The notes beneath the pieces were generated by a model, which searched no databases, was not told the origin of the DNA, and was given only the letters and a program-made list of their open reading frames with translations. Shown here in pieces: positions 16,613 to 26,046 of a stretch of 64,000 nucleotides of DNA. The translations under genes and the position numbers were made by a program. This stretch comes from Psychrobacillus glaciei (GTDB lineage Bacteria > Bacillota > Bacilli > Bacillales_A > Planococcaceae), in the NCBI RefSeq assembly GCF_008973485.1, contig NZ_CP031223.1, positions 992,001 to 1,056,000 on the forward strand, given 5' to 3'. Within the stretch, counting starts at the first letter, position 1. Every line of letters begins with the position of its first letter.

Positions 16613-17596
16613 ATGGAAAATGCATTTGATTATGAAGATATTCAATTAATACCGGCGAAATGTATCGTAAATAGCCGATCAGAATGTGATACAACTACAA
16701 CTTTAGGTGGACATACATTTAAGTTACCTGTAGTACCTGCAAATATGCAGACAATTATAGATGATAAAATTGCTAATTATTTAGCTGAAAATGGATATTT
16801 TTATATTATGCATCGTTTTGAACCGGAGAAGCGAGTATCTTTTATTAAAGATATGCAATCTCGTGGATTAATCGCATCCATTAGTGTTGGGGTTAAAGAA
16901 GAGGAATATACATTTATTCAGCAATTAGCTGAAGAACAACTTATACCTGAATTCATTACTATTGATATAGCACATGGTCATTCAAATGCAGTAATCGAAA
17001 TGATTAAACATATTAAGAACCACTTACCTCAAAGTTTTGTGATTGCTGGAAATGTAGGAACTCCAGAAGCAGTGAGAGAGCTAGAAAATGCTGGTGCCGA
17101 TGCAACAAAAGTTGGTATTGGACCAGGTAAAGTGTGTATCACGAAGATTAAAACAGGATTTGGTACAGGTGGATGGCAATTAGCAGCATTACGTTGGTGT
17201 GCAAAGGCAGCTAGTAAACCAATTATTGCTGACGGAGGTATTCGTACGCATGGTGATATAGCTAAATCAGTGCGATTTGGTGCATCAATGGTCATGATTG
17301 GTTCTTTATTCGCAGGTCATGAAGAATCACCAGGCGTAACAATAGAAAAAGATGGAAAACTATTTAAAGAATACTTCGGTTCCGCTTCTGAATTCCAAAA
17401 AGGTGAAAAGAAAAATGTAGAAGGTAAAAAAATGTTTGTCGAGTACAAAGGCCCTCTAGAAGATACTTTAAGAGAGATGGAACAAGATCTTCAATCTTCT
17501 ATTTCTTACGCAGGTGGCAACAAACTAGAAGCAATACGCAATGTAGATTATGTTGTCGTAAAGAATTCAATCTTTAACGGCGATAAAGTATACTAA
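16613..17596 (+). CDS. guaC: GMP reductase
   Basis: A 327-residue IMPDH/GMPR-family TIM barrel that reduces GMP to IMP with NADPH, feeding guanine nucleotides back to the shared purine pool. It opens with [19 protein letters not shown], as in other Bacilli. The catalytic Cys is at 175 in [15 protein letters not shown]; the flap and phosphate-binding glycines ([33 protein letters not shown]) are present. There is no CBS domain, which separates it from IMP dehydrogenase. The ATG at 16613 is chosen over an ATG three bases earlier and a GTG at 16604, because AGGAG is then 8 nt away and the N-terminus matches the family. Single-gene transcript with its own promoter and terminator. Confidence 0.95.
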   Translation: MENAFDYEDIQLIPAKCIVNSRSECDTTTTLGGHTFKLPVVPANMQTIIDDKIANYLAENGYFYIMHRFEPEKRVSFIKDMQSRGLIASISVGVKEEEYTFIQQLAEEQLIPEFITIDIAHGHSNAVIEMIKHIKNHLPQSFVIAGNVGTPEAVRELENAGADATKVGIGPGKVCITKIKTGFGTGGWQLAALRWCAKAASKPIIADGGIRTHGDIAKSVRFGASMVMIGSLFAGHEESPGVTIEKDGKLFKEYFGSASEFQKGEKKNVEGKKMFVEYKGPLEDTLREMEQDLQSSISYAGGNKLEAIRNVDYVVVKNSIFNGDKVY

Positions 17597-17606
17597 AAAA
17601 GTTTTA

Positions 17607-17654
17607 TGGAGCTTTCCCATCAAGTTGACTTGTGGGAAAAGCTCCATTTTTTTG
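17607..17654 (+). terminator. Rho-independent terminator of guaC
   Basis: TGGAGCTTTCCCA...TGGGAAAAGCTCCA stem with a loop around CAAGT/ACTTG, followed by a run of Ts, just after the guaC stop. Confidence 0.85.
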
Positions 17655-17808
17655 TTGGAAAATAAATTGGTTTAGAAGTGCCATTAACTGTAAAAAAATG
17701 ATTAAATAGAAATGCATAAAAGTCCGTTATATTTTAAGTGTAAAATGGTACAATGTGTATGGCATTCATTATTGAATGAATAATTCGACAAAAAGAGGAG
17801 TGTATCAA

Positions 17809-18231
17809 ATGGCAGTGGATGTATATCTTAATTTTAACGGGAATTGCCGCGATGCTGCAGAGTTTTACGCAGAGGTTTTTAAGACCGAAAAACCACAAAT
17901 TATGACTTTTGGTGAAGCGCCACCAAGTCCAGATTACACATTACCTGAGGAAGCAAAAGATTTAGTTATGCACACTCGACTTAACATTGGTGGAAGCAAC
18001 ATAATGTTTTCAGATGTTTTTCCAGGATCTCCTTTTATTGAAGGTAATAATGTTAGCTTGGCATTCGTTAGTGCAGATGAAAATGAAGTTAGATCTGCTT
18101 TTGAAGCACTTAAAGTAGGCGGAAAAGTAGGTGCAGATCTTCAAGAAACTTTTTTTAGCAAATGCTATGGCAATCTAAAAGATAGATTTGGTATTGAATG
18201 GCAAGTAAGTCTAGAAACTGACCAAATGTAA
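17809..18231 (+). CDS. VOC-superfamily (PhnB/glyoxalase-like) protein
   Basis: A 140-residue vicinal-oxygen-chelate protein of the PhnB/DUF-type found in many Bacilli. It shows the typical opening VYLNFNGNCRDAAEFYAEVF, the central IMFSDVFPGSPF and the end FGIEWQVSLE. Members are small metal-binding or substrate-shielding proteins, often linked to antibiotic or aldehyde handling, but this one's substrate is unknown. The ATG at 17809 is chosen because AGAGGAG lies 8 nt upstream; an in-frame ATG 33 bp earlier has no ribosome site. It stands alone with a terminator after it. Confidence 0.85.
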   Translation: MAVDVYLNFNGNCRDAAEFYAEVFKTEKPQIMTFGEAPPSPDYTLPEEAKDLVMHTRLNIGGSNIMFSDVFPGSPFIEGNNVSLAFVSADENEVRSAFEALKVGGKVGADLQETFFSKCYGNLKDRFGIEWQVSLETDQM

Positions 18232-18238
18232 CAATAAA

Positions 18239-18287
18239 AAATGGCTATACAACATTTAACTTTGTTGTATAGCTATTATTTTTTTAT
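18239..18287 (+). terminator. Rho-independent terminator of the VOC gene
   Basis: GGCTATACAACA...TTGTTGTATAGCTATT stem of about 13 bp, then ATTTTTTT. It lies directly after the stop. Confidence 0.85.
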
Positions 18288-18399
18288 TATTCTAACAATT
18301 ATTATTTACAAGCCAATCTCTGTTATATATCATGAACGTAGGCAGTATATTATCCATTGAAAGCATTATATATTAATAGAGGAAGAAGGATGACTTGAA

Positions 18400-19560
18400 A
18401 TGTCTCTAGATTTGAATCCAAGAGCTAAAGTGTTAAAAGTACCTGGCATAAGACAGTTTTCTAATCAGTTAGTTCATTTTCCGAATGCGATTAATTTAAC
18501 CATTGGACAGCCGGATTTTCCGACGCCTAAAGCAGTGAAAAATGCTGGCATTCAAGCAATAGAACAAAACTTAACGGGGTACTCACATAATGCGGGATTG
18601 CTTGAACTAAGAGATGCTGTTAATACCTTCTTCACGAATAAATATGGCTTTTCCTATGATCCACAAAATGAAATTGTCATTACAAATGGGGCAAGTGAAG
18701 CAATTGATACTGTCTTTCGCACAATATTAAAAGAAGGGGACGAGGTCATATTACCTGCTCCTTGCTACTCGGGATATGAACCAATTATTCACTTTTGCGG
18801 GGCTAAGATTGTTTATTTAGATACGACGGAAACAAATTTTCAACCTTCAGCAGAAAAACTGGCAGAGCTTATAACTGAAAAGACAAAGGCTGTATTCTTT
18901 AATTATCCATCCAATCCAACAGGTGTCGTGTTGAGGAAAGAAACTGTGAATCAACTAGTGGATCTATTAATCGAAAAAGATATTTATATTTTAACGGATG
19001 AAATTTATAGTGAAAACACTTTTTCAGGGACACATACTTCATTTGCAGCTTATCCAGCATTAAGAAATAAATTATTTTATATTCACGGCTTATCCAAATC
19101 ACATTCGATGACAGGATGGCGCATAGGATTTTTAATGGGACCAGCAGAAGTAATGGAGCAAGTCGTTAAAGTGCATGCATTTAATACGATTTGTGCCTCT
19201 GTACCAGGTCAATATGCAGCTATTGAGGCGTTAATCAATTCAAAAGATACACCAAGTGAGATGAATATTGAGTATATAAAAAGACGTGACTATGTTTTCA
19301 ATCGTTTAATGGCAATAGGACTACCTGTGGAAAAGCCGAATGGGGCATTTTATATTTTTCCTTCCATTGAAAGACTTGGCATGACTTCGTTTGATTTTGC
19401 AACGAAACTATTGCATGAAGGTGGGGTTGCAGTAGTTCCAGGTAGTGTATTTACACCTTTTGGAGAAGGATATATTCGCATTTCGTATGCCTACTCAATG
19501 GAGGTACTTGAAAAGGGATTAGATCGAATAGAGGAGTTTATCCTAAATTTAAAAGGTTAG
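18400..19560 (+). CDS. patA: Aminotransferase A (class I PLP; N-acetyl-LL-diaminopimelate aminotransferase-like)
   Basis: A 386-residue fold-type I aminotransferase. It matches B. subtilis PatA along its length: NPRAKVLKVPGIRQFSN, LTIGQPDFPTP, GASEAIDTVFRTIL, FNYPSNPTGV, the PLP-lysine segment GLSKSHSMTGWRIGF (Lys about 232), and GGVAVVPGSVFTPFGEGYIRISYA. PatA works in the acetylase branch of lysine/diaminopimelate synthesis. No dap genes are adjacent, so the role rests on sequence. It has its own upstream region and ribosome site (GAGGAAG), and is followed by a short decayed frame before pcp. Confidence 0.9.
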   Translation: MSLDLNPRAKVLKVPGIRQFSNQLVHFPNAINLTIGQPDFPTPKAVKNAGIQAIEQNLTGYSHNAGLLELRDAVNTFFTNKYGFSYDPQNEIVITNGASEAIDTVFRTILKEGDEVILPAPCYSGYEPIIHFCGAKIVYLDTTETNFQPSAEKLAELITEKTKAVFFNYPSNPTGVVLRKETVNQLVDLLIEKDIYILTDEIYSENTFSGTHTSFAAYPALRNKLFYIHGLSKSHSMTGWRIGFLMGPAEVMEQVVKVHAFNTICASVPGQYAAIEALINSKDTPSEMNIEYIKRRDYVFNRLMAIGLPVEKPNGAFYIFPSIERLGMTSFDFATKLLHEGGVAVVPGSVFTPFGEGYIRISYAYSMEVLEKGLDRIEEFILNLKG

Positions 19561-19588
19561 TTGTGCGTTTCATCTATATAGTATAAAT

Positions 19589-19802
19589 TTATTCATATTC
19601 ACTTGAAGGACATTTTTCCAAATGCGCTTTATTCTATTTTTGAAGCCTTTGTTAACCAGATTGGGGTGCAGCGGATGAGGTAGTATATGACAAAGTGTTA
19701 GAAAGCAGTGTAGAATCTCAATATCTTTTTAATTTTGAAATAATAGATTTCCTAAAAATAGCCCAACAGAAACTTTACGAAAATATCGAATACGTCCAAT
19801 AA
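19589..19802 (+). pseudogene. Decayed gene fragment of unknown family
   Basis: Between patA and pcp, two overlapping frames read like protein: LKDIFPNALYSIFEAFVNQ in one frame, then after a shift PDWGAADEVVYDKVLE...LYENIEYVQ ending in TAA at 19802. Neither has a start codon with a ribosome site. The composition and the clean hand-over between frames suggest a truncated gene with a frameshift. I do not recognise the family, and chance cannot be excluded. Confidence 0.3.
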
Positions 19803-19821
19803 TTTTACAAACGGAGGCGAA

Positions 19822-20439
19822 ATGATGAAAAAACTACTGTTAACAGGATTCGAACCTTTTTTACATTACACTGTGAATCCTACAATGAAAATTGTTGAGG
19901 AATTAGATGGTTTAATCATTGGAGATTATCAAATTATAGGGAATATAATGTCGGTAGATTTTAAATCTTCAGGTAAACAATTGCTAAAATCTTTGGAAGA
20001 AATACAACCAGATGTTCATATTTCGCTTGGATTAGCTGCAGGAAGATATAAAATAACGCCGGAACGTATTGCGATTAACTTTAAAGATGGCGATGTAGAT
20101 AATGAGGGGAATAAACCAGTAGATGAATTAATTCAAGAAGTTGGTGAACCAGGATATTTATCTACATTACCAATTCGTAAAATGGTGAATAAGCTTATCG
20201 ACAACGGACTACCTGCAGAGATTTCCAATAGTGCTGGTACTTATTTATGTAACAATGTGATGTATGAAGGTCTGCATCATGCAAAAATAATGAATAGTAA
20301 AATGCTTTCTGGTTTTATTCATATTCCTGCTTCTCACGAACTTGCTATTCAACATGGTAATATTCCGAGCTGGTCGCACGAGGACTTGAAGAAAAGTATT
20401 ATAACGTGTATTGAAGTTTTAGAAGAACATGAAAAATAA
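19822..20439 (+). CDS. pcp: Pyrrolidone-carboxylate (pyroglutamyl) peptidase
   Basis: A 205-residue cytoplasmic C15 cysteine peptidase that removes N-terminal pyroglutamate from peptides. The catalytic triad is intact: Glu81 (KITPERIAINF), Cys143 (SAGTYLCNNVMY) and His167 (GFIHIPASHE). Length is normal. GGAGG precedes two adjacent ATGs (19822 and 19825); either could be used. It is first in an operon with pxpB, pxpA and pxpC and overlaps pxpB by 11 bp. The pyroglutamate it releases is the substrate of the 5-oxoprolinase made by the next three genes, so the operon is a complete scavenging route. Confidence 0.95.
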   Translation: MMKKLLLTGFEPFLHYTVNPTMKIVEELDGLIIGDYQIIGNIMSVDFKSSGKQLLKSLEEIQPDVHISLGLAAGRYKITPERIAINFKDGDVDNEGNKPVDELIQEVGEPGYLSTLPIRKMVNKLIDNGLPAEISNSAGTYLCNNVMYEGLHHAKIMNSKMLSGFIHIPASHELAIQHGNIPSWSHEDLKKSIITCIEVLEEHEK

Positions 20440-21172
20440 TATGCCTGAAGTGTGGAGAACAGGTGAGAGAACACTTCGATTTAGTTTTGGAGAAGTGATT
20501 AGTTTGGAAGTTTACCAATCTGTTCACTCATTCTCTGATTTTTTAATTTCCGAGTGGAATCATTACTTGGAAGAAGTAGTCCCTAGCTATCATACTGTTA
20601 CAGCATTTTTTAAAAAGTCATCCATCTTAGATACAATAAGAATCGAAGAGGTTCTTGAAAAATGGAAAAGTTATAAAAGAGATAGTACTCATTCCATAAC
20701 TAGAAAGATTACTATTCCAGTGTGTTATGAGGAGCCATATAGTGAAGACCTGGAAAGAATCGAGCAATTAATCGGTCGCTCAAAAGAGGAAATCATCCAT
20801 TTACATTCAGAGAAAATATATACAGTTTATATGATTGGTTTTTTACCCGGGTTTCCATACTTAGGTGATTTAAATCCTAAATTGTTTGTCCCTAGACTCA
20901 ATAAACCGAGAGTCAAAGTTCCCAGGGGTGCGGTTGGTATTGGTGGAAGTCAAACTGGTATTTATCCAATAGAATCACCTGGTGGATGGAATATTATTGG
21001 GAGAACCCCTTTAGAAATATTTTCATTAAAACGGGAAAATCCCTTTTTCTTAAAAGCTGGTGATTTATTACAATTCTCTCCAGTTAGTAATGAGGAATAT
21101 CAAAGCATCGAGTGGGAAATGAAAAATGATTCGAGTGCAAATCATCGATTCATAAAGGAAGTGGATATATGA
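20429..21172 (+). CDS. pxpB: 5-oxoprolinase subunit PxpB (KipI-like)
   Basis: A 247-residue KipI/allophanate-hydrolase-subunit-1-type protein. Family motifs are present: IPVCYEEPYSEDLERI, the IGFLPGFPYLGDLN stretch, PRVKVPRGAVGIGGSQTGIYP and SPGGWNIIGRTPLEIF. With PxpA and PxpC it forms the ATP-dependent enzyme that opens 5-oxoproline to glutamate. The B. subtilis homolog KipI also binds the sporulation kinase KinA, but gene context here supports the metabolic role. The gene starts inside pcp and overlaps pxpA by 4 bp, so translation is coupled. A second ATG at 20441 is a possible alternative start. Confidence 0.93.
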   Translation: MKNNMPEVWRTGERTLRFSFGEVISLEVYQSVHSFSDFLISEWNHYLEEVVPSYHTVTAFFKKSSILDTIRIEEVLEKWKSYKRDSTHSITRKITIPVCYEEPYSEDLERIEQLIGRSKEEIIHLHSEKIYTVYMIGFLPGFPYLGDLNPKLFVPRLNKPRVKVPRGAVGIGGSQTGIYPIESPGGWNIIGRTPLEIFSLKRENPFFLKAGDLLQFSPVSNEEYQSIEWEMKNDSSANHRFIKEVDI

Positions 21173-21930
21173 GAATAGATTTAAATGCAGATGTTGGAGA
21201 AAGCTTTGGTCACTACATTCTTGGAGATGATCAAGCGCTTTTTAAAGTAATTACTTCAGCAAATATTGCTTGCGGATTTCATGCAGGTGATTTTACAGTA
21301 ATGAATAAAACAGTAAAGGCTGCAAAAGATAATCACCTTTCCGTAGGTGCTCATCCTGGCTTTCCCGATATACAAGGATTCGGAAGAAGAAATATAAGTA
21401 TGAGCGAAACAGAAGTGTATGAAATGGTTGTATATCAAATAGGTGCATTACAAGCATTTTGTCATATTCATCATGTGGCACTTACACATGTAAAACCACA
21501 TGGCGCACTGTATAATATAGCTGCTGATGATGCAACTATTGCAAGTGCAATTGCCCAAGCAGTATTTGATATTGCGCCGAACGCTATTCTTTTCGGCCTT
21601 TGTAATAGTCAATTGCTAGTAGCAGGAAATAATATCGGCCTAAAAACTGCTGGAGAGGCATTTGCTGATCGAAAATATGATGATACAGGTCGTCTAGTTC
21701 ATCGAAGTCACCCAAATGCAGTACTTACACATTTTGAAGATATAGAGAAACAAGTGGAAAACATCGTGATGAAAAAACAAGTAGAGACTAGTAGTGGAAA
21801 AATGATTGAAATAAAAGCGGATACACTTTGCTTTCATGGTGATGGAAAAAATGTAGTGGAAATTGTCCGAAAAACTCGAAAAATACTAGAAGCAAAAAAT
21901 GTTAAGGTTGCTCCTTTGGAGATGGTTTAA
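21169..21930 (+). CDS. pxpA: 5-oxoprolinase subunit PxpA (LamB/YcsF family)
   Basis: A 253-residue LamB/YcsF protein with DLNADVGESFGHY at the N-terminus, SANIACGFHAGD, VGAHPGFPDIQGFGRR, HVKPHGALYN and LCFHGDGKN; these acidic and histidine clusters mark the sugar-barrel active site of the family. It is the catalytic part of the PxpABC 5-oxoprolinase. It overlaps pxpB by 4 bp and shares one base with pxpC. Gene order B-A-C with pcp in front is unusually complete for a single operon. Confidence 0.94.
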   Translation: MRIDLNADVGESFGHYILGDDQALFKVITSANIACGFHAGDFTVMNKTVKAAKDNHLSVGAHPGFPDIQGFGRRNISMSETEVYEMVVYQIGALQAFCHIHHVALTHVKPHGALYNIAADDATIASAIAQAVFDIAPNAILFGLCNSQLLVAGNNIGLKTAGEAFADRKYDDTGRLVHRSHPNAVLTHFEDIEKQVENIVMKKQVETSSGKMIEIKADTLCFHGDGKNVVEIVRKTRKILEAKNVKVAPLEMV

Positions 21931-22787
21931 TGAAGGAATTATTTCGCGTGTGTAAAGAAGCTGTTTATGCTTCTTTGCAAGATGAAGGTAGAATAGGATA
22001 TCGTGCATTTGGAATACCTACTGCAGGTCCTATGGATGCCCAAGCTTTCCGTTTAGGAAATAAAATCATCGGAAATTTACCAGATGCTGCAGCGATTGAA
22101 TTGTTTTTAGGAGGACTTTCTCTAGAAGTATTAGCGACACATACAATTGCAATTGGTGGAGCAGATCTCCATGCAGAAATAGACGGTATGAAAGCTCCTT
22201 TATGGAAGACTATTACTGTTACTAAAGGTCAGATACTTTCCTTCACCAAACCAATGCATGGAAGTATAGCATATATTTTCGCGGTAGGTGGATTCGATTC
22301 TGTAACAACGTTGGGAAGTAAATCAGCATACCCTAAAGCTAATATTGGTGTCACTATAAAAAAAGGATTGGTTTTGTTCGTACCTAACTTATCACTGCCA
22401 AAGTTACAACGTGGGTTAGTTGCATCAGAAATACCTACATATAATCAAGAAGTGGAAGTTGAAGTTTGGCAAAGTCCACATCTGTCCCTAGTCGAAAAAG
22501 AAAGCGTCCATACTTTTTTTAATTCGGAGTATACATACAAAGGTGGAGACCGGATGGGCTATTATATTAATGGACCGAAGCTTCATTTTATGAATAAGAG
22601 TGATATTCTTTCTGAGGCTACTCAGTTTGGAACAATTCAAGTTCCTTCAAATGGTCAACCTGTCGTATTAATGGCAGATGCTCAGACGGTGGGAGGTTAT
22701 GCAACGTTAGGCAAAGTTGCTGATAAAGATTTGTGGAAAATAGCACAATTAAGAAATGGTGGAAAGATAAAATTTAAAGAAATCTAA
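21930..22787 (+). CDS. pxpC: 5-oxoprolinase subunit PxpC (KipA-like, biotin-dependent carboxylase-type domain)
   Basis: A 285-residue KipA/allophanate-hydrolase-subunit-2-type protein: SLQDEGRIGYRAFGIPTAGPMD near the start, AAIELFLGG, GGADLHAEIDG, YIFAVGGFDS and DRMGYYINGP, and QPVVLMADAQTVGGYATLG near the end. It completes the PxpABC complex. The ATG shares its first base with the last of the pxpA stop. A terminator follows 4 bp after the stop, closing the operon. Confidence 0.93.
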   Translation: MKELFRVCKEAVYASLQDEGRIGYRAFGIPTAGPMDAQAFRLGNKIIGNLPDAAAIELFLGGLSLEVLATHTIAIGGADLHAEIDGMKAPLWKTITVTKGQILSFTKPMHGSIAYIFAVGGFDSVTTLGSKSAYPKANIGVTIKKGLVLFVPNLSLPKLQRGLVASEIPTYNQEVEVEVWQSPHLSLVEKESVHTFFNSEYTYKGGDRMGYYINGPKLHFMNKSDILSEATQFGTIQVPSNGQPVVLMADAQTVGGYATLGKVADKDLWKIAQLRNGGKIKFKEI

Positions 22788-22790
22788 ATA

Positions 22791-22838
22791 AAAAGGGTAG
22801 CCCTCTAAATGTAAAATAGAAAGGCTATCCTTTGCTTT
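22791..22838 (+). terminator. Rho-independent terminator of the pcp-pxpBAC operon
   Basis: AAAGGGTAGCC and GGCTATCCTTT pair around a loop of about 20 nt, followed by a T-rich tail. Confidence 0.7.
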
Positions 22839-22901
22839 GCATTATTTAATCATTAAAGAAAAATTACTCGTAAAATCTTTATATTTAAGTAATAGTTCTT
22901 A

Positions 22902-23807
22902 TCACTCCAACCCCAAATGATCCCTCAATTCTTTTGTTACATTCTCTAATTCTTCATGATCCATTATATAATACCAAATACCATTGATTCTCTGACCTTT
23001 TCCTTTTTGGAATGCTAAGGTTTCCATATTATTTATTGAGTTTTTATAACCTTTTTGTATATCGATCATCTGTCCAAACGTCATATTTGTTCGAATATTC
23101 TGCTGTATGGATGATAAGAAATCTTTGTATTTCCACAAGCTATTGAGGGAAGCACCTTCTTTTAAAATGGCTTGAAGTACTTGTTTCTGCCTTACCTGTC
23201 TTCCGAAATCTCCGAGTGGATCATCCATTCGCATTCGAACATAGTTCAATGCCTGCTCTCCGTCCAAATGGATGGTCCCTTTATCAAATGGGTAACCATT
23301 CACTTCAAAAAAAGTTGCATTATCAACAGTAACCCCTCCGACAATATCAACAATTTCTAAAAAACTTTCCATATTTACTTGAATTATATAGTCAATCGGG
23401 ATATTCAGTAGATTCTCTACCGTATTTAAAGCCATATCGTTACCGCCAAAAGCATAGGCGTGATTTATTTTATCTAACTTGTCTCTTCCAATAATTTCGG
23501 TATACGTATCTCTTGGAATACTAACCATTTTGGTTGAATCAGTCGATGGGTTAACCGTTAAAATGATAATTGTATCAGACCGTCCTTTGTCATGCTCTCG
23601 TTCATCTACACCAAGAAGGAGTAAAGAGAAAGGTTCCTTCTTCACTAGTTCTACTTCGGTAGTTCTTAACTCGGAAACCTTCCGAATTTCAGGTTCATGT
23701 ATTGTTTCTATAGTAGTAGAAACATCATTATATAAACTGCCTGCATAGACGGCACCACCAATAAAAAAACACGAAATAAGTGTAATCCAGATAATTTTCT
23801 TTGACAT
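22902..23807 (-). CDS. LytR-CpsA-Psr (LCP) family protein
   Basis: A 301-residue membrane-anchored protein with one N-terminal helix (IIWITLISCFFIGGAVYAG) and an extracellular LCP domain. LCP signatures are clear: LLLGVDERE, GRSDTIIILTVNP, MVSIPRDTYTEI, DKINHAYAFGG, VDIVGGVTVD and the arginine-rich YVRMRMDDPLGDFGRQVRQ. LCP enzymes transfer lipid-linked wall polymers to peptidoglycan. The ATG at 23807 is used because GAGG lies 6 nt upstream and the hydrophobic anchor follows directly; a longer frame adds 32 residues without a ribosome site. It is a single leftward gene, separate from the second LCP gene at 52 kb. Confidence 0.92.
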   Translation of the reverse strand: MSKKIIWITLISCFFIGGAVYAGSLYNDVSTTIETIHEPEIRKVSELRTTEVELVKKEPFSLLLLGVDEREHDKGRSDTIIILTVNPSTDSTKMVSIPRDTYTEIIGRDKLDKINHAYAFGGNDMALNTVENLLNIPIDYIIQVNMESFLEIVDIVGGVTVDNATFFEVNGYPFDKGTIHLDGEQALNYVRMRMDDPLGDFGRQVRQKQVLQAILKEGASLNSLWKYKDFLSSIQQNIRTNMTFGQMIDIQKGYKNSINNMETLAFQKGKGQRINGIWYYIMDHEELENVTKELRDHLGLE

Positions 23808-24078
23808 GAGGAACCTCGTTTCTTTTGTGGACCAATGTATTGTTATTAGTATGAAAAAAATGATGAAATTATTAATAAGCAGTATTGTCAGTATGCATTT
23901 CATCCAATTTATTAAGCATTCATTAGGAAATGGAAAAGAGGCTTTTACACCGCAGTATTATTTCAAAGACAGTGTTCTTTAAAAGTATTGTATGATTAAT
24001 ATCAAACTCTATCTATTCTCGAAGTATTTGATAAAATTGGATATGGTATACATATAATGATGGATAACGGAGGATGTT

Positions 24079-26046
24079 ATGAAGACGATTGGACAAAATA
24101 TTTTACGTATAGGACTATTAATCATGTTTTTAATTGCTGCTTCGAAAGTTTCAGCAGCAACAAATGGAAACCTAGCAAAGGGAGATTTAGAAAAGATTGG
24201 CCCCTCTTTTGTTCGAACTGTAGCGATGAGTGGGGTAGCGGCTAATATAAATGGTAAATCTTATCAATATGTAATTCTTCAAGGAGATCCAGCGGTTCTT
24301 GCAGTCTATAAGCTACCCACAAAAGAATTGGTAGATCAAGTTAAATTACCGAAATCAACTGCTGCTTGGGCAATTACCGCAGATGCAGGTGGACAAGCTT
24401 GGATTGGTGGAACGCCAACCGCTGCTTTATATAGTTATAATCCTACTACGAAGAAATTAACGAACCATGGAACTCCTGATAAAAGTCATACATCTATTTT
24501 AGACTTAGAAGTAGTAGGTAATGCGATTTATGGAAGCACTGCTCCTAATGGGAAAGTGTTTAAATTTGAAAACGGAAAATTTACAACGCTTGGAGAAGTT
24601 ACCGGGGTTCAAAAAAATGCACGTAGCCTTGCTTTTCAAAATGGAAGTGACCGATTATTTGTTGGATCGGGTTCCAAAGCTTCTTTAATCGTTTGGGATT
24701 TAAAAACAAATAAAAAAATGGAAATTTTACCTGCAGCATATAAAAATGAAAACGATGTGTATGATCTAGATTATGCGCAAGGACTTATTTTCGCGAAGGT
24801 TAGTCCAAGTAAAAAAGTATTAGTATTTGAAGCTAATACGAATAAATTTATAAAAGAATTACCAGCAGGATCTCGAGGGGTTTCCTCTGCTTCTCCGTTG
24901 GATGGAAGTGTTTATTATTCGTACATGAAAAATTCATCTACTAGTTTGTATCGCTTTAATCCAAAAACAAGAATTGCAGAAGATATGAAAGTTAATTTGG
25001 CAGGAACAGAGGCAGTTTCCCTAGACTTTGTTAAAATACCTTCGGGAGAAACAATATTAACAGGATTGTTAGGCAATACGGGGACGCATCTTCTATATAA
25101 TGTATCCAATAATAATGTAGAAATTGCAAAATTAAATTTGCCTGAACAAAGTGTTCCTATTCATACTATTGGTTCGGACAATACCGGGAGTATATTCACT
25201 AGCGGTTATGTTTCTGGACAAATATCTATTTTTAGTCCAATCACTACAGATAAAACATTAATTACAGGTATCGGGCAAGTAGAGGGAATGATTGCATACA
25301 ATGGAGGAATGTATTTAGGCGTTTATCCAGCAGGTGAAGTAATGTATTATCATCCCGTTACTAATCCGTACGGAACTTCTATTTTTTCGGTTGCGCAAAT
25401 GGGACAAAATAGACCTATTTCATTAGCGGTGGCTCCTAATGAAAAGGTACTCGCGGTGGGTTCGCACCCAAAACAAGGGACTGTATCCGGAAGCCTAAGT
25501 TATTATAATCTAGACACGAAAAAAGTGTCTCATAGGAAAGCGTTATTTCCAAATCAAAGTATTGTTTCATTAACCTATTCTAATGGATTCTTTTATGGAG
25601 GTACTTCCACATTCGCCAATAGTAAGTCAGAAGGTATAGGAACAGCGAAATTTTTTAGAATATCAGCTAAAAATATTAATGCGCAACCTGAAGAATTATC
25701 TTCCCCAATTGCGAAGCCAAGACTTATCTCAGCAATGGTAGCAGGTCCTGCTTCTACTATTTGGGGAGTAGCTGATGGAACTGTATTCGTTTACAATTCA
25801 AAGACAAAAAAATCTCAATCTATATTAGTCGTAAGCCGAACAAGTGGACAAATTCGAAATGGATCCCTTGTGGATGGAAAAGATGGATATATGTATGGAA
25901 CAATTGAGAATAAATTATTTCGTATTCATATGACATCTTATAAACTTGAAATGTTAGGGAGCCAACTTGCAAATGGAGTAGCATTAGGTGCGGATGGAAA
26001 TATCTATTTCACAAATGGTGGTGACATTTGGCGATATATAAAATAA
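24079..26046 (+). CDS. Secreted beta-propeller-like protein, paralog 1
   Basis: A 655-residue exported protein: signal peptide (about 1-26, hydrophobic LLIMFLIAAS, ending VSAA), then repeated short beta blades with motifs such as AWAITADAGGQAWIGGTPTAALYSYNP, LEVVGNAIYGSTAPNGKV and GALFNQSIVSLTYS-like segments, and a final ALGADGNIYFTNGGDIW. The pattern fits a WD/NHL-like or quinoprotein-type propeller, but I do not recognise a named family. It is a full-length relative of the protein at 29830-32076 (for example GSPTALVVVDYQTKEIV there against GDPAVLAVYKLPTKELV here, and the same SAW/AAW-ITAD-G-WIGG pattern). The pair brackets secA2, suggesting that they are cargo or partners of that secretion ATPase. 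GGAGG precedes the ATG. Confidence 0.75.
   Translation: MKTIGQNILRIGLLIMFLIAASKVSAATNGNLAKGDLEKIGPSFVRTVAMSGVAANINGKSYQYVILQGDPAVLAVYKLPTKELVDQVKLPKSTAAWAITADAGGQAWIGGTPTAALYSYNPTTKKLTNHGTPDKSHTSILDLEVVGNAIYGSTAPNGKVFKFENGKFTTLGEVTGVQKNARSLAFQNGSDRLFVGSGSKASLIVWDLKTNKKMEILPAAYKNENDVYDLDYAQGLIFAKVSPSKKVLVFEANTNKFIKELPAGSRGVSSASPLDGSVYYSYMKNSSTSLYRFNPKTRIAEDMKVNLAGTEAVSLDFVKIPSGETILTGLLGNTGTHLLYNVSNNNVEIAKLNLPEQSVPIHTIGSDNTGSIFTSGYVSGQISIFSPITTDKTLITGIGQVEGMIAYNGGMYLGVYPAGEVMYYHPVTNPYGTSIFSVAQMGQNRPISLAVAPNEKVLAVGSHPKQGTVSGSLSYYNLDTKKVSHRKALFPNQSIVSLTYSNGFFYGGTSTFANSKSEGIGTAKFFRISAKNINAQPEELSSPIAKPRLISAMVAGPASTIWGVADGTVFVYNSKTKKSQSILVVSRTSGQIRNGSLVDGKDGYMYGTIENKLFRIHMTSYKLEMLGSQLANGVALGADGNIYFTNGGDIWRYIK

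Noticed and set aside
23851..23982. 43-codon open frame MKKMMKLLISSIV upstream of the first propeller-like gene
   Set aside because: It has a hydrophobic start but no ribosome site, and overlaps the upstream region of the LCP gene; too weak to call.
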